Shown: one piece after another, positions 37,304 to 45,085 of the stretch | How positions within the stretch are numbered: the first letter of the stretch is position 1 | Layout: every line of letters starts with the position of its first letter | Origin: Caulobacterales bacterium 32-69-10 | GTDB lineage: Bacteria; Pseudomonadota; Alphaproteobacteria; Caulobacterales; Caulobacteraceae | DNA length: 64,000 nt | Reading direction: 5' to 3' | Assembly: GCA_002280485.1 (NCBI GenBank) | Contig: NCED01000004.1 | Span: forward strand, 104,063 to 168,062 | The notes under the pieces: model-generated | Told to the model about the DNA's origin: nothing | Seen by the model: the letters and a program-made list of their open reading frames with translations, nothing else | Databases searched by the model: none | Translations under genes and position numbers: made by a program

Positions 37304-38595
37304 TCGAGCGTCCCGTGCTTCCTCAGGTCGCGCATCGAGAGCGTGACGGCCAGGGCCAGGGCGCACATGCCGGTGACGTACCAGTAGAACCACTGCTCGT
37401 GCCCGGCCTGTTTGAACCACAGGGCGACGTATTCGGCGGTGCCGCCGAACATGGCGTTGCCCAGGGCGTAGGACAGGCCCACGCCGAGCGCGCGCACCTC
37501 CATCGGGAACAGCTCGGCTTTGAACAGGCCGCTGATCGAGGTGTAGAGGCTGACGATGGCCAGGGCCGCCAGGATCAGCAAGAAGGCGCCTAGCGGGGTG
37601 CCGACATTGGCCAGGGCGGTGAAGATCGGCACGGTGGTCAGGGTGGTCCCCACCCCAAAAGCGATCAGGCAGTTGCGGCGGCCGATCTTGTCGGACAGCC
37701 AGCCGAACGCCGGCTGCATCAGCATGTAGACGAACAGCACCCCGGTCATCACCCCGGTCGCCGTCTTGGCGGTCATGCCCGAGGTGTTGACCAGGTATTT
37801 CTGCATGTAGGTGGTGAAGGCGTAGAAGATCAGCGACCCGCCGGCGGTGACGCCCAGGACGGTGAAGAAGGCGCGTGGGTGGCGGGCCAGGGCCTTGAGC
37901 GTGCCCGCCTCGGCGCTGCGTTCGGTGGCCGTCTCGTGCAGGGAGCGGCGCAGGTACATGGCCACGACGGCCAGGACCGCGCCGAGCAGGAACGGCAGGC
38001 GCCAGCCCCAGGACCGCAGCTGATCATCGGTCAGCACCTGCTGCAGCACGGTGACCACCAGCACGGCCGACAGCTGGCCGCCGATCAGGGTCACGTACTG
38101 GAAAGAGGCGAAGAAGCCGCGCCGTCCGGAGGCGGCGACCTCGCTCATATAGGTGGCGCTGGTGCCGTATTCGCCGCCGAGGCTGAAGCCCTGGATCATG
38201 CGCACGACCAGCAGCAGGGCCGGCGCCGCCGCCCCGATCATGGCGTAGGTCGGCAGGACCGCGATGGCCAGCGAGCCGCCGCACATCAAGAGCACCGACA
38301 GCACCATGGCGGCCTTGCGGCCGTGCCGGTCGGCGTAGCGGCCGAAGAACCAGCCGCCCACGGGGCGCATGAAAAAGCCCACCGCGAACACCGCCGCGGT
38401 GGACAGCAGCTCGGCGGTGCGGTCGCCCTTGGGGAAGAAGGACGAGGCGAAATAGAGGGCGGTGAAGGAGTAGGCGTAGAAGTCGTACCACTCGACCAGG
38501 TTGCCGGTGGACCCGGCGACGATCGACCAGATGCGGCGCTTGGCGTCGATGGGGGCATCGGCCGGCGTGGCGGCGATATTGACGTCGATGGTCAT
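37300..38595 (-). CDS. MFS transporter, metabolite:H+ symporter (KgtP/ShiA-like)
   Basis: Encodes 431 aa with 12 predicted membrane helices. The MHS-family pattern is clear: [20 protein letters not shown], the A-motif [34 protein letters not shown] and the second A-motif [13 protein letters not shown]. These symporters import dicarboxylates such as alpha-ketoglutarate, shikimate or related acids; which one is not evident. The ATG at 38595 precedes the conserved N-terminus; further upstream the frame runs into a REP pair. Confidence 0.9.
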   Translation of the reverse strand: MTIDVNIAATPADAPIDAKRRIWSIVAGSTGNLVEWYDFYAYSFTALYFASSFFPKGDRTAELLSTAAVFAVGFFMRPVGGWFFGRYADRHGRKAAMVLSVLLMCGGSLAIAVLPTYAMIGAAAPALLLVVRMIQGFSLGGEYGTSATYMSEVAASGRRGFFASFQYVTLIGGQLSAVLVVTVLQQVLTDDQLRSWGWRLPFLLGAVLAVVAMYLRRSLHETATERSAEAGTLKALARHPRAFFTVLGVTAGGSLIFYAFTTYMQKYLVNTSGMTAKTATGVMTGVLFVYMLMQPAFGWLSDKIGRRNCLIAFGVGTTLTTVPIFTALANVGTPLGAFLLILAALAIVSLYTSISGLFKAELFPMEVRALGVGLSYALGNAMFGGTAEYVALWFKQAGHEQWFYWYVTGMCALALAVTLSMRDLRKHGTLD

Positions 38596-38635
38596 GCGCA
38601 GTTTCCCCTCATCGGCGCCGTCGACCTCCGTGCGT

Positions 38636-38746
38636 GCTTCGAGACGCGCGAGTTCCTCGCGCTCCTCAGCATGACGAAGGTTTGTGCAGCCCACCCACGC
38701 TCGTCATCCTGAGGAGCCGGATGAAATCCGGCGTCTCGAAGGACGC
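38636..38746. repeat. Inverted REP pair (family B), copy 1
   Basis: Left arm GCTTCGAGACGCGCGAG...CTCCTCAGCATGACGAAGG and right arm TCGTCATCCTGAGGAGC...GGCGTCTCGAAGGACGC face each other. A spacer of about 20 bp separates them and resembles that in the copy at 43675-43784. The pair lies upstream of the MHS transporter gene. Confidence 0.8.
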
Positions 38747-38810
38747 AGACCGTAGGCGCCGCGACCATCTTGGGCCGAGCCTGTCTGAAAACCGCAGTCC
38801 AGGCCAGGGG

Positions 38811-39866
38811 TTATGACCCCGCGCCGACCGCGTCGCGCACGCTGGCGAAACCGTCGGCGCGCAGGCGGCCGGCGAGGTCGCGCTTGATGCGCACCACCAG
38901 GTCCGGGCCGCCGTAGACCAGGGCGGTGTAGAGCTGGACCGCGCTCGCCCCGGCGCGGATCTTGGCGTAGGCGTCCGCCCCCGAGGCGACGCCGCCGGCG
39001 CCGATCAGGGGCAGGGCCGGGTCGGCCTGGTGGAACAGGCCCAGCATCCGCGTCGACGGGCCAAGCAGGGGCGCGCCGGACAGGCCGCCCGTCTCCGCGC
39101 GGTTGGCCGACATCAGGGTGTCGGGCCTCGCAATGGTGGTGTTGGAGACGATCACCGCGTCTATGCCGAAGCGGCGCACCGTGGCGGCGATGGCCGGGGC
39201 GTCTTCGTCAGCGAGGTCGGGCGCCACCTTGAGGAAGATCGGATAGTCGCCGCCCGTCTTCAGCTCGGCGCGGACCTCGGCGATGCGCCCCGCCAGCTCC
39301 TCCAGCGCCGCGTGCGACTGCAAATCGCGCAGGCCGGGCGTGTTGGGCGAGGAGACGTTGACGGTGAAATAGTCAGCCAAGCCCCACAGGCGCTTCAGGC
39401 CGGCGACGTAGTCGCCGATGCGGTCGGCGGCGTCCTTGTTGGCCCCGAGGTTGGCGCCGACGATCCCCCCCCGGCCCCGCCTCGCCTTCAGCCGCGCCGC
39501 GAACGGCTCCAGCCCTTCGTTGTTGAAGCCCATGCGGTTGATCACCGCCCCGTCCGCCTCCAGGCGGAACAGGCGCGGGCGCGGATTGCCGGCCTGGGGC
39601 AGGGGCGTGACCGTGCCGCACTCCACGAAGCCGAAACCGGCCTTGAGCATGGGGTCCGGCGCCTCGGCGTTCTTATCGAAGCCGGCCGCCAGCCCAATGC
39701 AGTTGGGCAGCTTCAGCCCTGCGACCTCCGTCCGCAGCACCGGATCGTCGGCGCTCCGGTCGCGGGGGCCGAGGCCGGCGGCCAGGGCGCGGATGGTGGT
39801 CCGATGGGCGTCCTCGGGATCGAGGCGGCGCAGGGCCCGCGCGGCCAGCTGATGGACGAGGCTCAC
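38811..39866 (-). CDS. pyrD: Dihydroorotate dehydrogenase (quinone), class 2
   Basis: Encodes 351 aa. The class 2 enzyme oxidises dihydroorotate and passes electrons to quinone at the inner membrane; the N-terminal amphipathic helix (LVHQLAARALRRLDPEDAHR) matches its membrane-contact region. FMN-site blocks are GLAAGFDKNAEAPDPML, GFVECGTVTPLPQAGNPRPR, INRMGFNNEGL, and FTVNVSSPNTPGLRDLQ containing the catalytic serine. The start is the GTG at 39866, overlapping the stop of the DUF952 gene as GTGA. Pyrimidine biosynthesis is also represented by pyrF at 57962. Confidence 0.96.
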   Translation of the reverse strand: MSLVHQLAARALRRLDPEDAHRTTIRALAAGLGPRDRSADDPVLRTEVAGLKLPNCIGLAAGFDKNAEAPDPMLKAGFGFVECGTVTPLPQAGNPRPRLFRLEADGAVINRMGFNNEGLEPFAARLKARRGRGGIVGANLGANKDAADRIGDYVAGLKRLWGLADYFTVNVSSPNTPGLRDLQSHAALEELAGRIAEVRAELKTGGDYPIFLKVAPDLADEDAPAIAATVRRFGIDAVIVSNTTIARPDTLMSANRAETGGLSGAPLLGPSTRMLGLFHQADPALPLIGAGGVASGADAYAKIRAGASAVQLYTALVYGGPDLVVRIKRDLAGRLRADGFASVRDAVGAGS

Positions 39867-40165
39867 GGCAGGGGTCTCCGCTCGACGGCGAGATCGGTCG
39901 GCAGGGGGCCGTAGAGGTGGGGGAACAGGGCCCCGCCCCGCGACGGCTCCCACGTCAGCGCCGGGCCCAACGCCTCTGCGTCGAAGGCGACGAGCAGCAG
40001 GCCGGTCTGGCCGGCGAACCACTTGGCCGCCGTCGCCTCCCACTGGTCCTCAGCCGACAGGTGGATGAAGCCGTCGCGCACGTCGTCGGCCGAGCCCTCG
40101 TAAGCCCCCTTGGCCTCGGCCTCGGCCCAGTCGGCGGCCGAGACGATCTTATAGATGCGGGTCAT
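39863..40165 (-). CDS. DUF952 family protein
   Basis: A 100-aa protein with the DUF952 pattern: RIYKIVSAADWAEAEAKGAY, DGFIHLSAEDQWEATAAKWF, LLLVAFDAEALG and a C-terminal FPHLYGPLP. The fold resembles ADP-ribosyltransferase-like proteins in distant comparisons, but no activity is established. It is coupled at both ends: its start overlaps the SixA-like gene stop by ATGA, and its stop overlaps the pyrD start. Confidence 0.9.
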   Translation of the reverse strand: MTRIYKIVSAADWAEAEAKGAYEGSADDVRDGFIHLSAEDQWEATAAKWFAGQTGLLLVAFDAEALGPALTWEPSRGGALFPHLYGPLPTDLAVERRPLP

Positions 40166-40659
40166 CCCGGGCCGTTCGGCGAGAACAGGCCCTCGCAGAC
40201 CACCACCGCGCCCTCGATGCGGAAGGCGGCGGCGCTGGCGGGGGAAAAGCCGAAGCGGGCGGCGCGGGCCGCGCCTGCGTCGCCCTCGGCCAGGGCCAGG
40301 AGCTCGGTCACCAGGGTCTGCAGGCCCGGATTGTGCGCCACCACCGCCACGGAGTCGGCGCCGATGTCGCGGGCGGCCTCCAGCAGCACCGCCGGCGGGG
40401 CGTTGTAGAGGTGGCGCATCAGCTCGACCTTGACCCGCGGCGGGAAGATCGGCCGCGCCGCCTCCCAGGTCTCCTCGCAGCGCAGGGCGGTGGAGACCAG
40501 GGCGATGTCGGGGATCAGCTCCTCGCGAAACAGCATCTCGGCCACGGCGGCGACATCGTCGCGCCCGCGCTGGGTCAGGGCCCGGTCGATATCCTCGCCG
40601 GACTGGGCGCGATTCTCGGCCTTGCCGTGGCGCATCAGGATGAGGCGGTGCAGGGGCAT
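40162..40659 (-). CDS. SixA-like histidine phosphatase
   Basis: Encodes 165 aa of the histidine phosphatase (phosphoglycerate mutase-like) superfamily. The catalytic motif is LILMRHGKAENR, with the second histidine in VVAHNPGLQTLV. The short length and the RHGKAE motif are those of SixA, which removes phosphate from phosphohistidine in His-containing phosphotransfer proteins. The target here is unknown. It is the first gene of a SixA-DUF952-pyrD run. Confidence 0.9.
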   Translation of the reverse strand: MPLHRLILMRHGKAENRAQSGEDIDRALTQRGRDDVAAVAEMLFREELIPDIALVSTALRCEETWEAARPIFPPRVKVELMRHLYNAPPAVLLEAARDIGADSVAVVAHNPGLQTLVTELLALAEGDAGAARAARFGFSPASAAAFRIEGAVVVCEGLFSPNGPG

Positions 40660-40706
40660 GGTTGACCCTTAGTTCAGTTTAGGCGGGAAGCGGAAGGCCC
40701 CTCTTT

Positions 40707-40752
40707 GTCCTCCCGGAAGCCCGGCTCTCCGCTTCGCTACGGCCGGGATGAC
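40707..40752. repeat. REP-type palindrome upstream of the SixA-like gene
   Basis: GTCCTCCCGG at one end and CCGGGATGAC at the other enclose AAGCCCGGCTCTCCGCTTCG. The layout is like the other REP units of the window. It lies between the SixA-like start and the helicase stop. Confidence 0.6.
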
Positions 40753-40759
40753 AGTCCGC

Positions 40760-43618
40760 CTATTTCCCCAGGAACTCCCCCACCGTCTCGATGGCCTCGA
40801 CCAGGCCGACGCGCTGCAGCTCTATGCCCTCGGGCAGGCTGGCGAACAGGCGGGTGGGGGCGGCGGCGTCGAGCATGACGAAGACGCCGCGGTCGTCGGC
40901 CCGGCGGATCAGGCGCCCGAACGCCTGGGCGATGCGGGCGCGGGCCAGGGCGTCGTCGTAGGAGCGGCCGCCGAAGCGCTCGCGCCGCGCCTTGTGCAGG
41001 ATGTCGGGGCGCGGCCAGGGGATACGGTCGAACACGATCAGGCGCAGGGCTCGGCCGGGCACGTCCACCCCGTCCCGGATGGCGTCGGTGCCGAGCAGGC
41101 AGCTGTCCTCCTCTGCGCGGAAGATGTCGACCAGGGCCCCCGCCTCGAGTGGATCGACGTGCTGGGCGTAGAGGGCCAGGCCCTGTTCGGCGAGGGCGGG
41201 CGCGATCTTCTCATAGACGGTGCGCAGACGGCGGATGGCGGTGAACAGGCCCAGCGCCCCGCCGCCGGAGGCCAGGAACAGCTCGCGCATGGCGGCGGCG
41301 ACCTGGCGCGGGTCGTCCTTGCCGACGTCGGTGACCACCAGGGCCTTGGCGTTGCTGGCGTAGTCGAAAGGCGAGGCCAGGCGCAGCAGCTTGGGCGCTT
41401 CCGGCAGGCGCGCCGCCCCGGTACGCATCTCGGTCAGGGCGAAGGGGCTGTCGTGGGCGCTGTCGGCCAGGGTGGCGCTGGTCACCAGCACCCCGTGGGC
41501 GGGCTTCAGCACCACCTCGGCCAGGGGCTCGGTGGGGTCGACCCAGTGGCGGCGGAAGGCGGCGTCGGCGATGCGGCGATGGGCAACCACCGCCTCGAAC
41601 CAGTCGACGAAGTGGGGGCTGCCGGCCGCGACGGGCTCCTCGCCGACGATGGTCTGCAACATGGTCCGCCAGGCCGGCAGCTGCATGCGCGCCCGGCGGT
41701 CGAGGCCGCGCAGGGCGCCTTCGATGCGGGCCCGCTCGGCGGTGGGCAGTTCGGCCGCCTCGTCGTCCAGCAGGTCCTCCAGCGCCCGGGCCAGGGCGAC
41801 CAGAGGGGCCTCGACCGCGGCCAGGGCCTGGGCGGCGGCGGGGGCCGCCTCGCGCACGCGGTCGACGGTGGGATGGACGGAGCATTCGCCGCCCATCTCC
41901 TGGTTCTTGTCGGCGCGGGCGGCGATCTGGGCCAGGGCCGCGGCCAGGAAGGTCTCGATCGGGCCGTGCGGCTGGGGATCGGGGGTGGTCCCGTCATAGT
42001 CCACCGGCGGGGCGATGCGGCCGGACCAGCCCTCGCCGGGCAGCTGGGCGGCGGCGCGGATGGCGTTGGTCAGCTGCTGCCGGGCGGTCTCGTGCTCGCC
42101 GACCAGGTCGGCCAGCCGCTGCTCCAGCCCGCGGCCCCGGCGGCGCCCTTCCGGGCCCCGGATCCAGCGGCGCAGCTCGGCGGTCTCCTGGCCGGACAGG
42201 CAGGCGGAAAAGGCGGCGTCGGCGGCGTCGAACAGGTGGTGGCCCTCGTCGAACACCACGCGCTTGAGCATGGCGGTCTCGCCGTCGGCCTTCTGCCCCC
42301 GCGCCGTGCGGGCCCCGTCGAAGGCGGCCTGGGTCATGACCAGGGCGTGGTTGGCGATGACGATGTCGGCCTTGCGCGAGGCGCGGATCGCCTTCTCGAT
42401 GAAGCAGGTGCGGTAATGGCTGCAGCCGGCGTGGACGCATTCCCCGCGCCGGTCGACCAGGTTGGCGGCCGAGGCCTGGGCCATGGGCGAGACCCCGAAC
42501 AGGGTCGGCAGCCAGGCGGGGAAGTCGCCGCCGGTCATGTCCCCGTCGCGGCTGGCGCGCAGCCAGCGCGCGGTCAGGCCGGCCCCGATCAGGTCGCCAT
42601 TGCCGAGCTGGGCCGCCTGGACCACGTCCTGGAAGTTCAGCAGGCACAGGTAGTTTTCGCGGCCCTTGCGCACCACCGCCTTGCGGGCCCGGACCACGGG
42701 GTCGGGGTAGACCGCATGGCTCTCGCGCTCGATCTGGCGTTGCAGGGCGCGGGTATAGGTCGAGATCCACACCGCCGGGCCGTTCAGCTCGGACCACAGG
42801 GAGGCGGGGGCGAGGTAGCCCAGGGTCTTGCCGACGCCGGTGCCGGCCTCGGCCAGCATCAGCCGCGGCGCGCCCTCGCGGTCCCGGGGCGAGAAGCTGA
42901 AAGCGGTCTCGCCGGCGAAGGAAGCCTGGGGCGGGCGCGCCTCGTCGAGGCCGGCGCGGCCGAGCAGTTCGACCAGCCGCGCCTGCGACGCTTCGGCCGT
43001 GACCGGGGCGCTGCCGGGCTGGCCGGCCGGGGCGGCGTCCTCCCATTCCGACAGCCGGGTCCAGACGTCGAGGCCGGAGCCCCGGAAGTTCGGCTTCACC
43101 GGCGCCGAGCGTAGGGCGGCGCAGACCAGCGGACCCCAGGCCCAGCCGGCGCGGGACAGGGTCTCGGCCACGGCCAGGGCCTCTTCGCGGCTGGGGGTGG
43201 GCGCCGCGGCCAGTTCCTCCAGCAGGGCGGCGGCGGCCGAGCGCAGGCCCTGCGCCTGGGCCGCCACGCCCTTGGGCTCGGTCAGGCCCATGGCCCGGGC
43301 GAGGCCCGCGGCGGTCGGGGCGGCGAAGCGGGCGGGGCGCACGAAGGCGTAGAGCTCCAGCGCGTCGAACACCGCCGAGGACCGGGGCACGGGGGGCGTG
43401 TCCAGCCGCCGCGCCGTCAGCGCCGCGTGGGCGACCAGGATGGTTCGGGATTTCAGCGCGCTGCGGGCGGCGGCCGGGGCCAGGGTCTCAGTTCCGCCCG
43501 CGCCGGCCAGGGCGGCCTTCGGGCCCGGCAGCACCGCCAGGGCAGGCGGCAAGGCGTCGGGCCCGCGCCAGTCCAGCGCCGGCGGAGCTTCGCGACTCAC
43601 ATCCGACGCCACATCCAT
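40760..43618 (-). CDS. DinG/XPD-family ATP-dependent DNA helicase
   Basis: Encodes 952 aa. Walker A is AGTGVGKT (258-265) and the DEAH box is DEGH (457-460). Four cysteines suited to an iron-sulfur cluster lie at about 325, 394, 399 and 405. The motif IANHALV follows at about 421. C-terminal motifs include LLGTDAIRDGVDVPGRALRL and QAFGRLIRRADDRG. DinG/YoaA-type helicases unwind 5' to 3' and help resolve R-loops and stalled forks. Residues of about 60-115 (ILVAHAALTARRLD, then VFDALELYAFVRP) look like a degenerate DnaQ-type exonuclease domain lacking its acidic residues. The gene stands alone. Confidence 0.92.
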   Translation of the reverse strand: MDVASDVSREAPPALDWRGPDALPPALAVLPGPKAALAGAGGTETLAPAAARSALKSRTILVAHAALTARRLDTPPVPRSSAVFDALELYAFVRPARFAAPTAAGLARAMGLTEPKGVAAQAQGLRSAAAALLEELAAAPTPSREEALAVAETLSRAGWAWGPLVCAALRSAPVKPNFRGSGLDVWTRLSEWEDAAPAGQPGSAPVTAEASQARLVELLGRAGLDEARPPQASFAGETAFSFSPRDREGAPRLMLAEAGTGVGKTLGYLAPASLWSELNGPAVWISTYTRALQRQIERESHAVYPDPVVRARKAVVRKGRENYLCLLNFQDVVQAAQLGNGDLIGAGLTARWLRASRDGDMTGGDFPAWLPTLFGVSPMAQASAANLVDRRGECVHAGCSHYRTCFIEKAIRASRKADIVIANHALVMTQAAFDGARTARGQKADGETAMLKRVVFDEGHHLFDAADAAFSACLSGQETAELRRWIRGPEGRRRGRGLEQRLADLVGEHETARQQLTNAIRAAAQLPGEGWSGRIAPPVDYDGTTPDPQPHGPIETFLAAALAQIAARADKNQEMGGECSVHPTVDRVREAAPAAAQALAAVEAPLVALARALEDLLDDEAAELPTAERARIEGALRGLDRRARMQLPAWRTMLQTIVGEEPVAAGSPHFVDWFEAVVAHRRIADAAFRRHWVDPTEPLAEVVLKPAHGVLVTSATLADSAHDSPFALTEMRTGAARLPEAPKLLRLASPFDYASNAKALVVTDVGKDDPRQVAAAMRELFLASGGGALGLFTAIRRLRTVYEKIAPALAEQGLALYAQHVDPLEAGALVDIFRAEEDSCLLGTDAIRDGVDVPGRALRLIVFDRIPWPRPDILHKARRERFGGRSYDDALARARIAQAFGRLIRRADDRGVFVMLDAAAPTRLFASLPEGIELQRVGLVEAIETVGEFLGK

Positions 43619-43674
43619 GCGTGGTTTGTAGCCCAGGACGGGCCGAAACGGAACGGGAACGAGGCTGGGTGCGG

Positions 43675-43784
43675 GCTTCGAGACGCGCGAGTACCTCGCG
43701 CTCCTCAGCCTGACGAAGGTTTCTGCGATCCACTCCGCTCGTCATCCTGAGGAGCCGGATGAAATCCGGCGTCTCGAAGGACGC
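43675..43784. repeat. Inverted REP pair (family B), copy 2
   Basis: Arms GCTTCGAGACGCGCGAG... (from 43675) and TCGTCATCCTGAGGAGCCGG... (to 43784) are nearly the same as those of copy 1 at 38636-38746, including a related spacer (AAGGTTTCTGCGATCCACTC against AAGGTTTGTGCAGCCCACCC). Confidence 0.8.
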
Positions 43785-43799
43785 AGAGCCGCAGCGCAG

Positions 43800-44945
43800 C
43801 TAGCCGGCCAGAACCATCGCGTCGCGGGGGCTGAAACCGCGGTGGGGGGCGCGGGCCTTGAGGCCGAGCCCTTCCTCGAAGTCGAGGAAGATGTCCATCA
43901 GCTCCAGGGCGTTGGCGGTGTGGGGCTTTCCTTCGGGAAAGCGGAACGCCCAGAAGCTGCAGATATGGTCGATCACCCCCAGCTTCTCGCCGAGGCTGAT
44001 GAACAGGGACGGGGCCTGGAGCAGGAAGTCGCGGAAGGCCACCGCGTCGCCGGCCGAGGTCAGGCGGCGGTAGGCCTGGTCGTAGACCTTCAGGGTGTCG
44101 TCCACCACGCGGCGGGTGGAAAGGATGGCGCTGATGATGCGCGTGCGCGCGCCCTTGAGGTACTCGCGGGCGTCGTCGTCGCCCTTGCCGATCGGGGCGA
44201 TGTTCCTGAGCTGGTCGATAAGGGCCGGGGCGCTCTGGTTCAGCTCGCCCAGCTTCCACTTGTAGTAGAGGAAGCCCTTCCAGCAGAACACGCCCTCCAG
44301 GTACTCGCTGCGGTCCAGGCGCAGGGTCAGCCGCAACGGCTCCATGTCCTCGACCGCGGTGTTGGAGAAGATCTTCTCGGCCAGCAGGGCGGTGGAGGTG
44401 GTGATGTCGCTGTCGCTCATCGACAGCCCCACCAGTTCGCTGAGTTCGCCCTGCATGAAGTCGAACATGCGGCGCAGGTCGCCCTCGGAGATGTCGAAAT
44501 AGTGCGGCGCCGGCCGGATATCGAACCGCCGCAGGTGCTCGCGCATCAGGAACGGGTCGAAGGAGGGCAGCTGGGACAGGATCTCCAGCGTCTTGCGGTC
44601 GGACTGGGCGTCGGGGCCGTCGCCGATCGCGCTCGTCAGAATGGCCTCATAGCCCTGCTGGCCGACAAAGGCGTAGCGGCCGCCCGAGGCGAGGTCGTCG
44701 CCGTCGATGGGCAGGATCACCTTGGTGGCGGTAGAGCGATAGTCGGCGAACAGGTCGAGCTCGTTCTCGCGCAGGCGATGCTTGACGATCAGCGCCTTGT
44801 TGAGGAGGGGGTTGCGGAAGAACGGCTGCGCTCGGTGCTCCGGCAGTTGCTCGTACTGCTTGTGCAGCCTGTTGAGGTTGAGGACCCGGCTCGTGGCTCC
44901 CGAGTTCTGCAGCCGAGCGAGACTTCGAAGGGCGCGATCTTGCAC
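43800..44945 (-). CDS. Conserved-looking hypothetical protein
   Basis: Encodes 381 aa that I cannot place in a family. There is no signal peptide or membrane helix. The N-terminal third, RLHKQYEQLPEHRAQPFFRN, KALIVKHRLRENELDLFADYRSTATKVILP, looks globular; later segments (FDISEGDLRRMFDFMQGELS and LRLTLRLDRSEYLEGVFCWK) are mixed helix and strand. Codon use matches neighbours. It is divergent from the Lhr-type helicase gene, with 140 bp between. The start at 44945 is the only good one near the 5' end. Confidence 0.8.
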   Translation of the reverse strand: MQDRALRSLARLQNSGATSRVLNLNRLHKQYEQLPEHRAQPFFRNPLLNKALIVKHRLRENELDLFADYRSTATKVILPIDGDDLASGGRYAFVGQQGYEAILTSAIGDGPDAQSDRKTLEILSQLPSFDPFLMREHLRRFDIRPAPHYFDISEGDLRRMFDFMQGELSELVGLSMSDSDITTSTALLAEKIFSNTAVEDMEPLRLTLRLDRSEYLEGVFCWKGFLYYKWKLGELNQSAPALIDQLRNIAPIGKGDDDAREYLKGARTRIISAILSTRRVVDDTLKVYDQAYRRLTSAGDAVAFRDFLLQAPSLFISLGEKLGVIDHICSFWAFRFPEGKPHTANALELMDIFLDFEEGLGLKARAPHRGFSPRDAMVLAG

Positions 44946-45068
44946 GGGGAGCTCCGGACGAATGCTCCCCTATGCCACGCGAGTTCCTAAGATCGGTTGA
45001 ATGGTCAAGCTTAACCCTCCCGAAACTTGGCTGCGGCCGATCGGCGCCCTCGAAACAAACCAGGAACC

Positions 45069-45077
45069 TGCTATAGG
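45069..45077 (+). promoter_or_regulatory. -10-like element immediately before the Lhr-type helicase gene
   Basis: GCTATAGG (45070-45077) fits the Caulobacter -10 pattern GCTANAWC and ends 8 bp before the ATG at 45086. No ribosome site is seen, so transcription may start at or next to the start codon (leaderless mRNA). Confidence 0.4.
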
Positions 45078-45085
45078 CGTATCGG

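Noticed and set aside
40748..43114. A plus-strand open frame of 788 codons
   Set aside because: Fully antisense to the DinG-like helicase, with low-complexity G/A/Q composition and no recognisable domain.
44946..45085. LexA (SOS) box upstream of the Lhr-type helicase
   Set aside because: GTTC at 44981 is followed by a GGTT half one base out of register with the GTTC-N7-GTTC consensus; not convincing.
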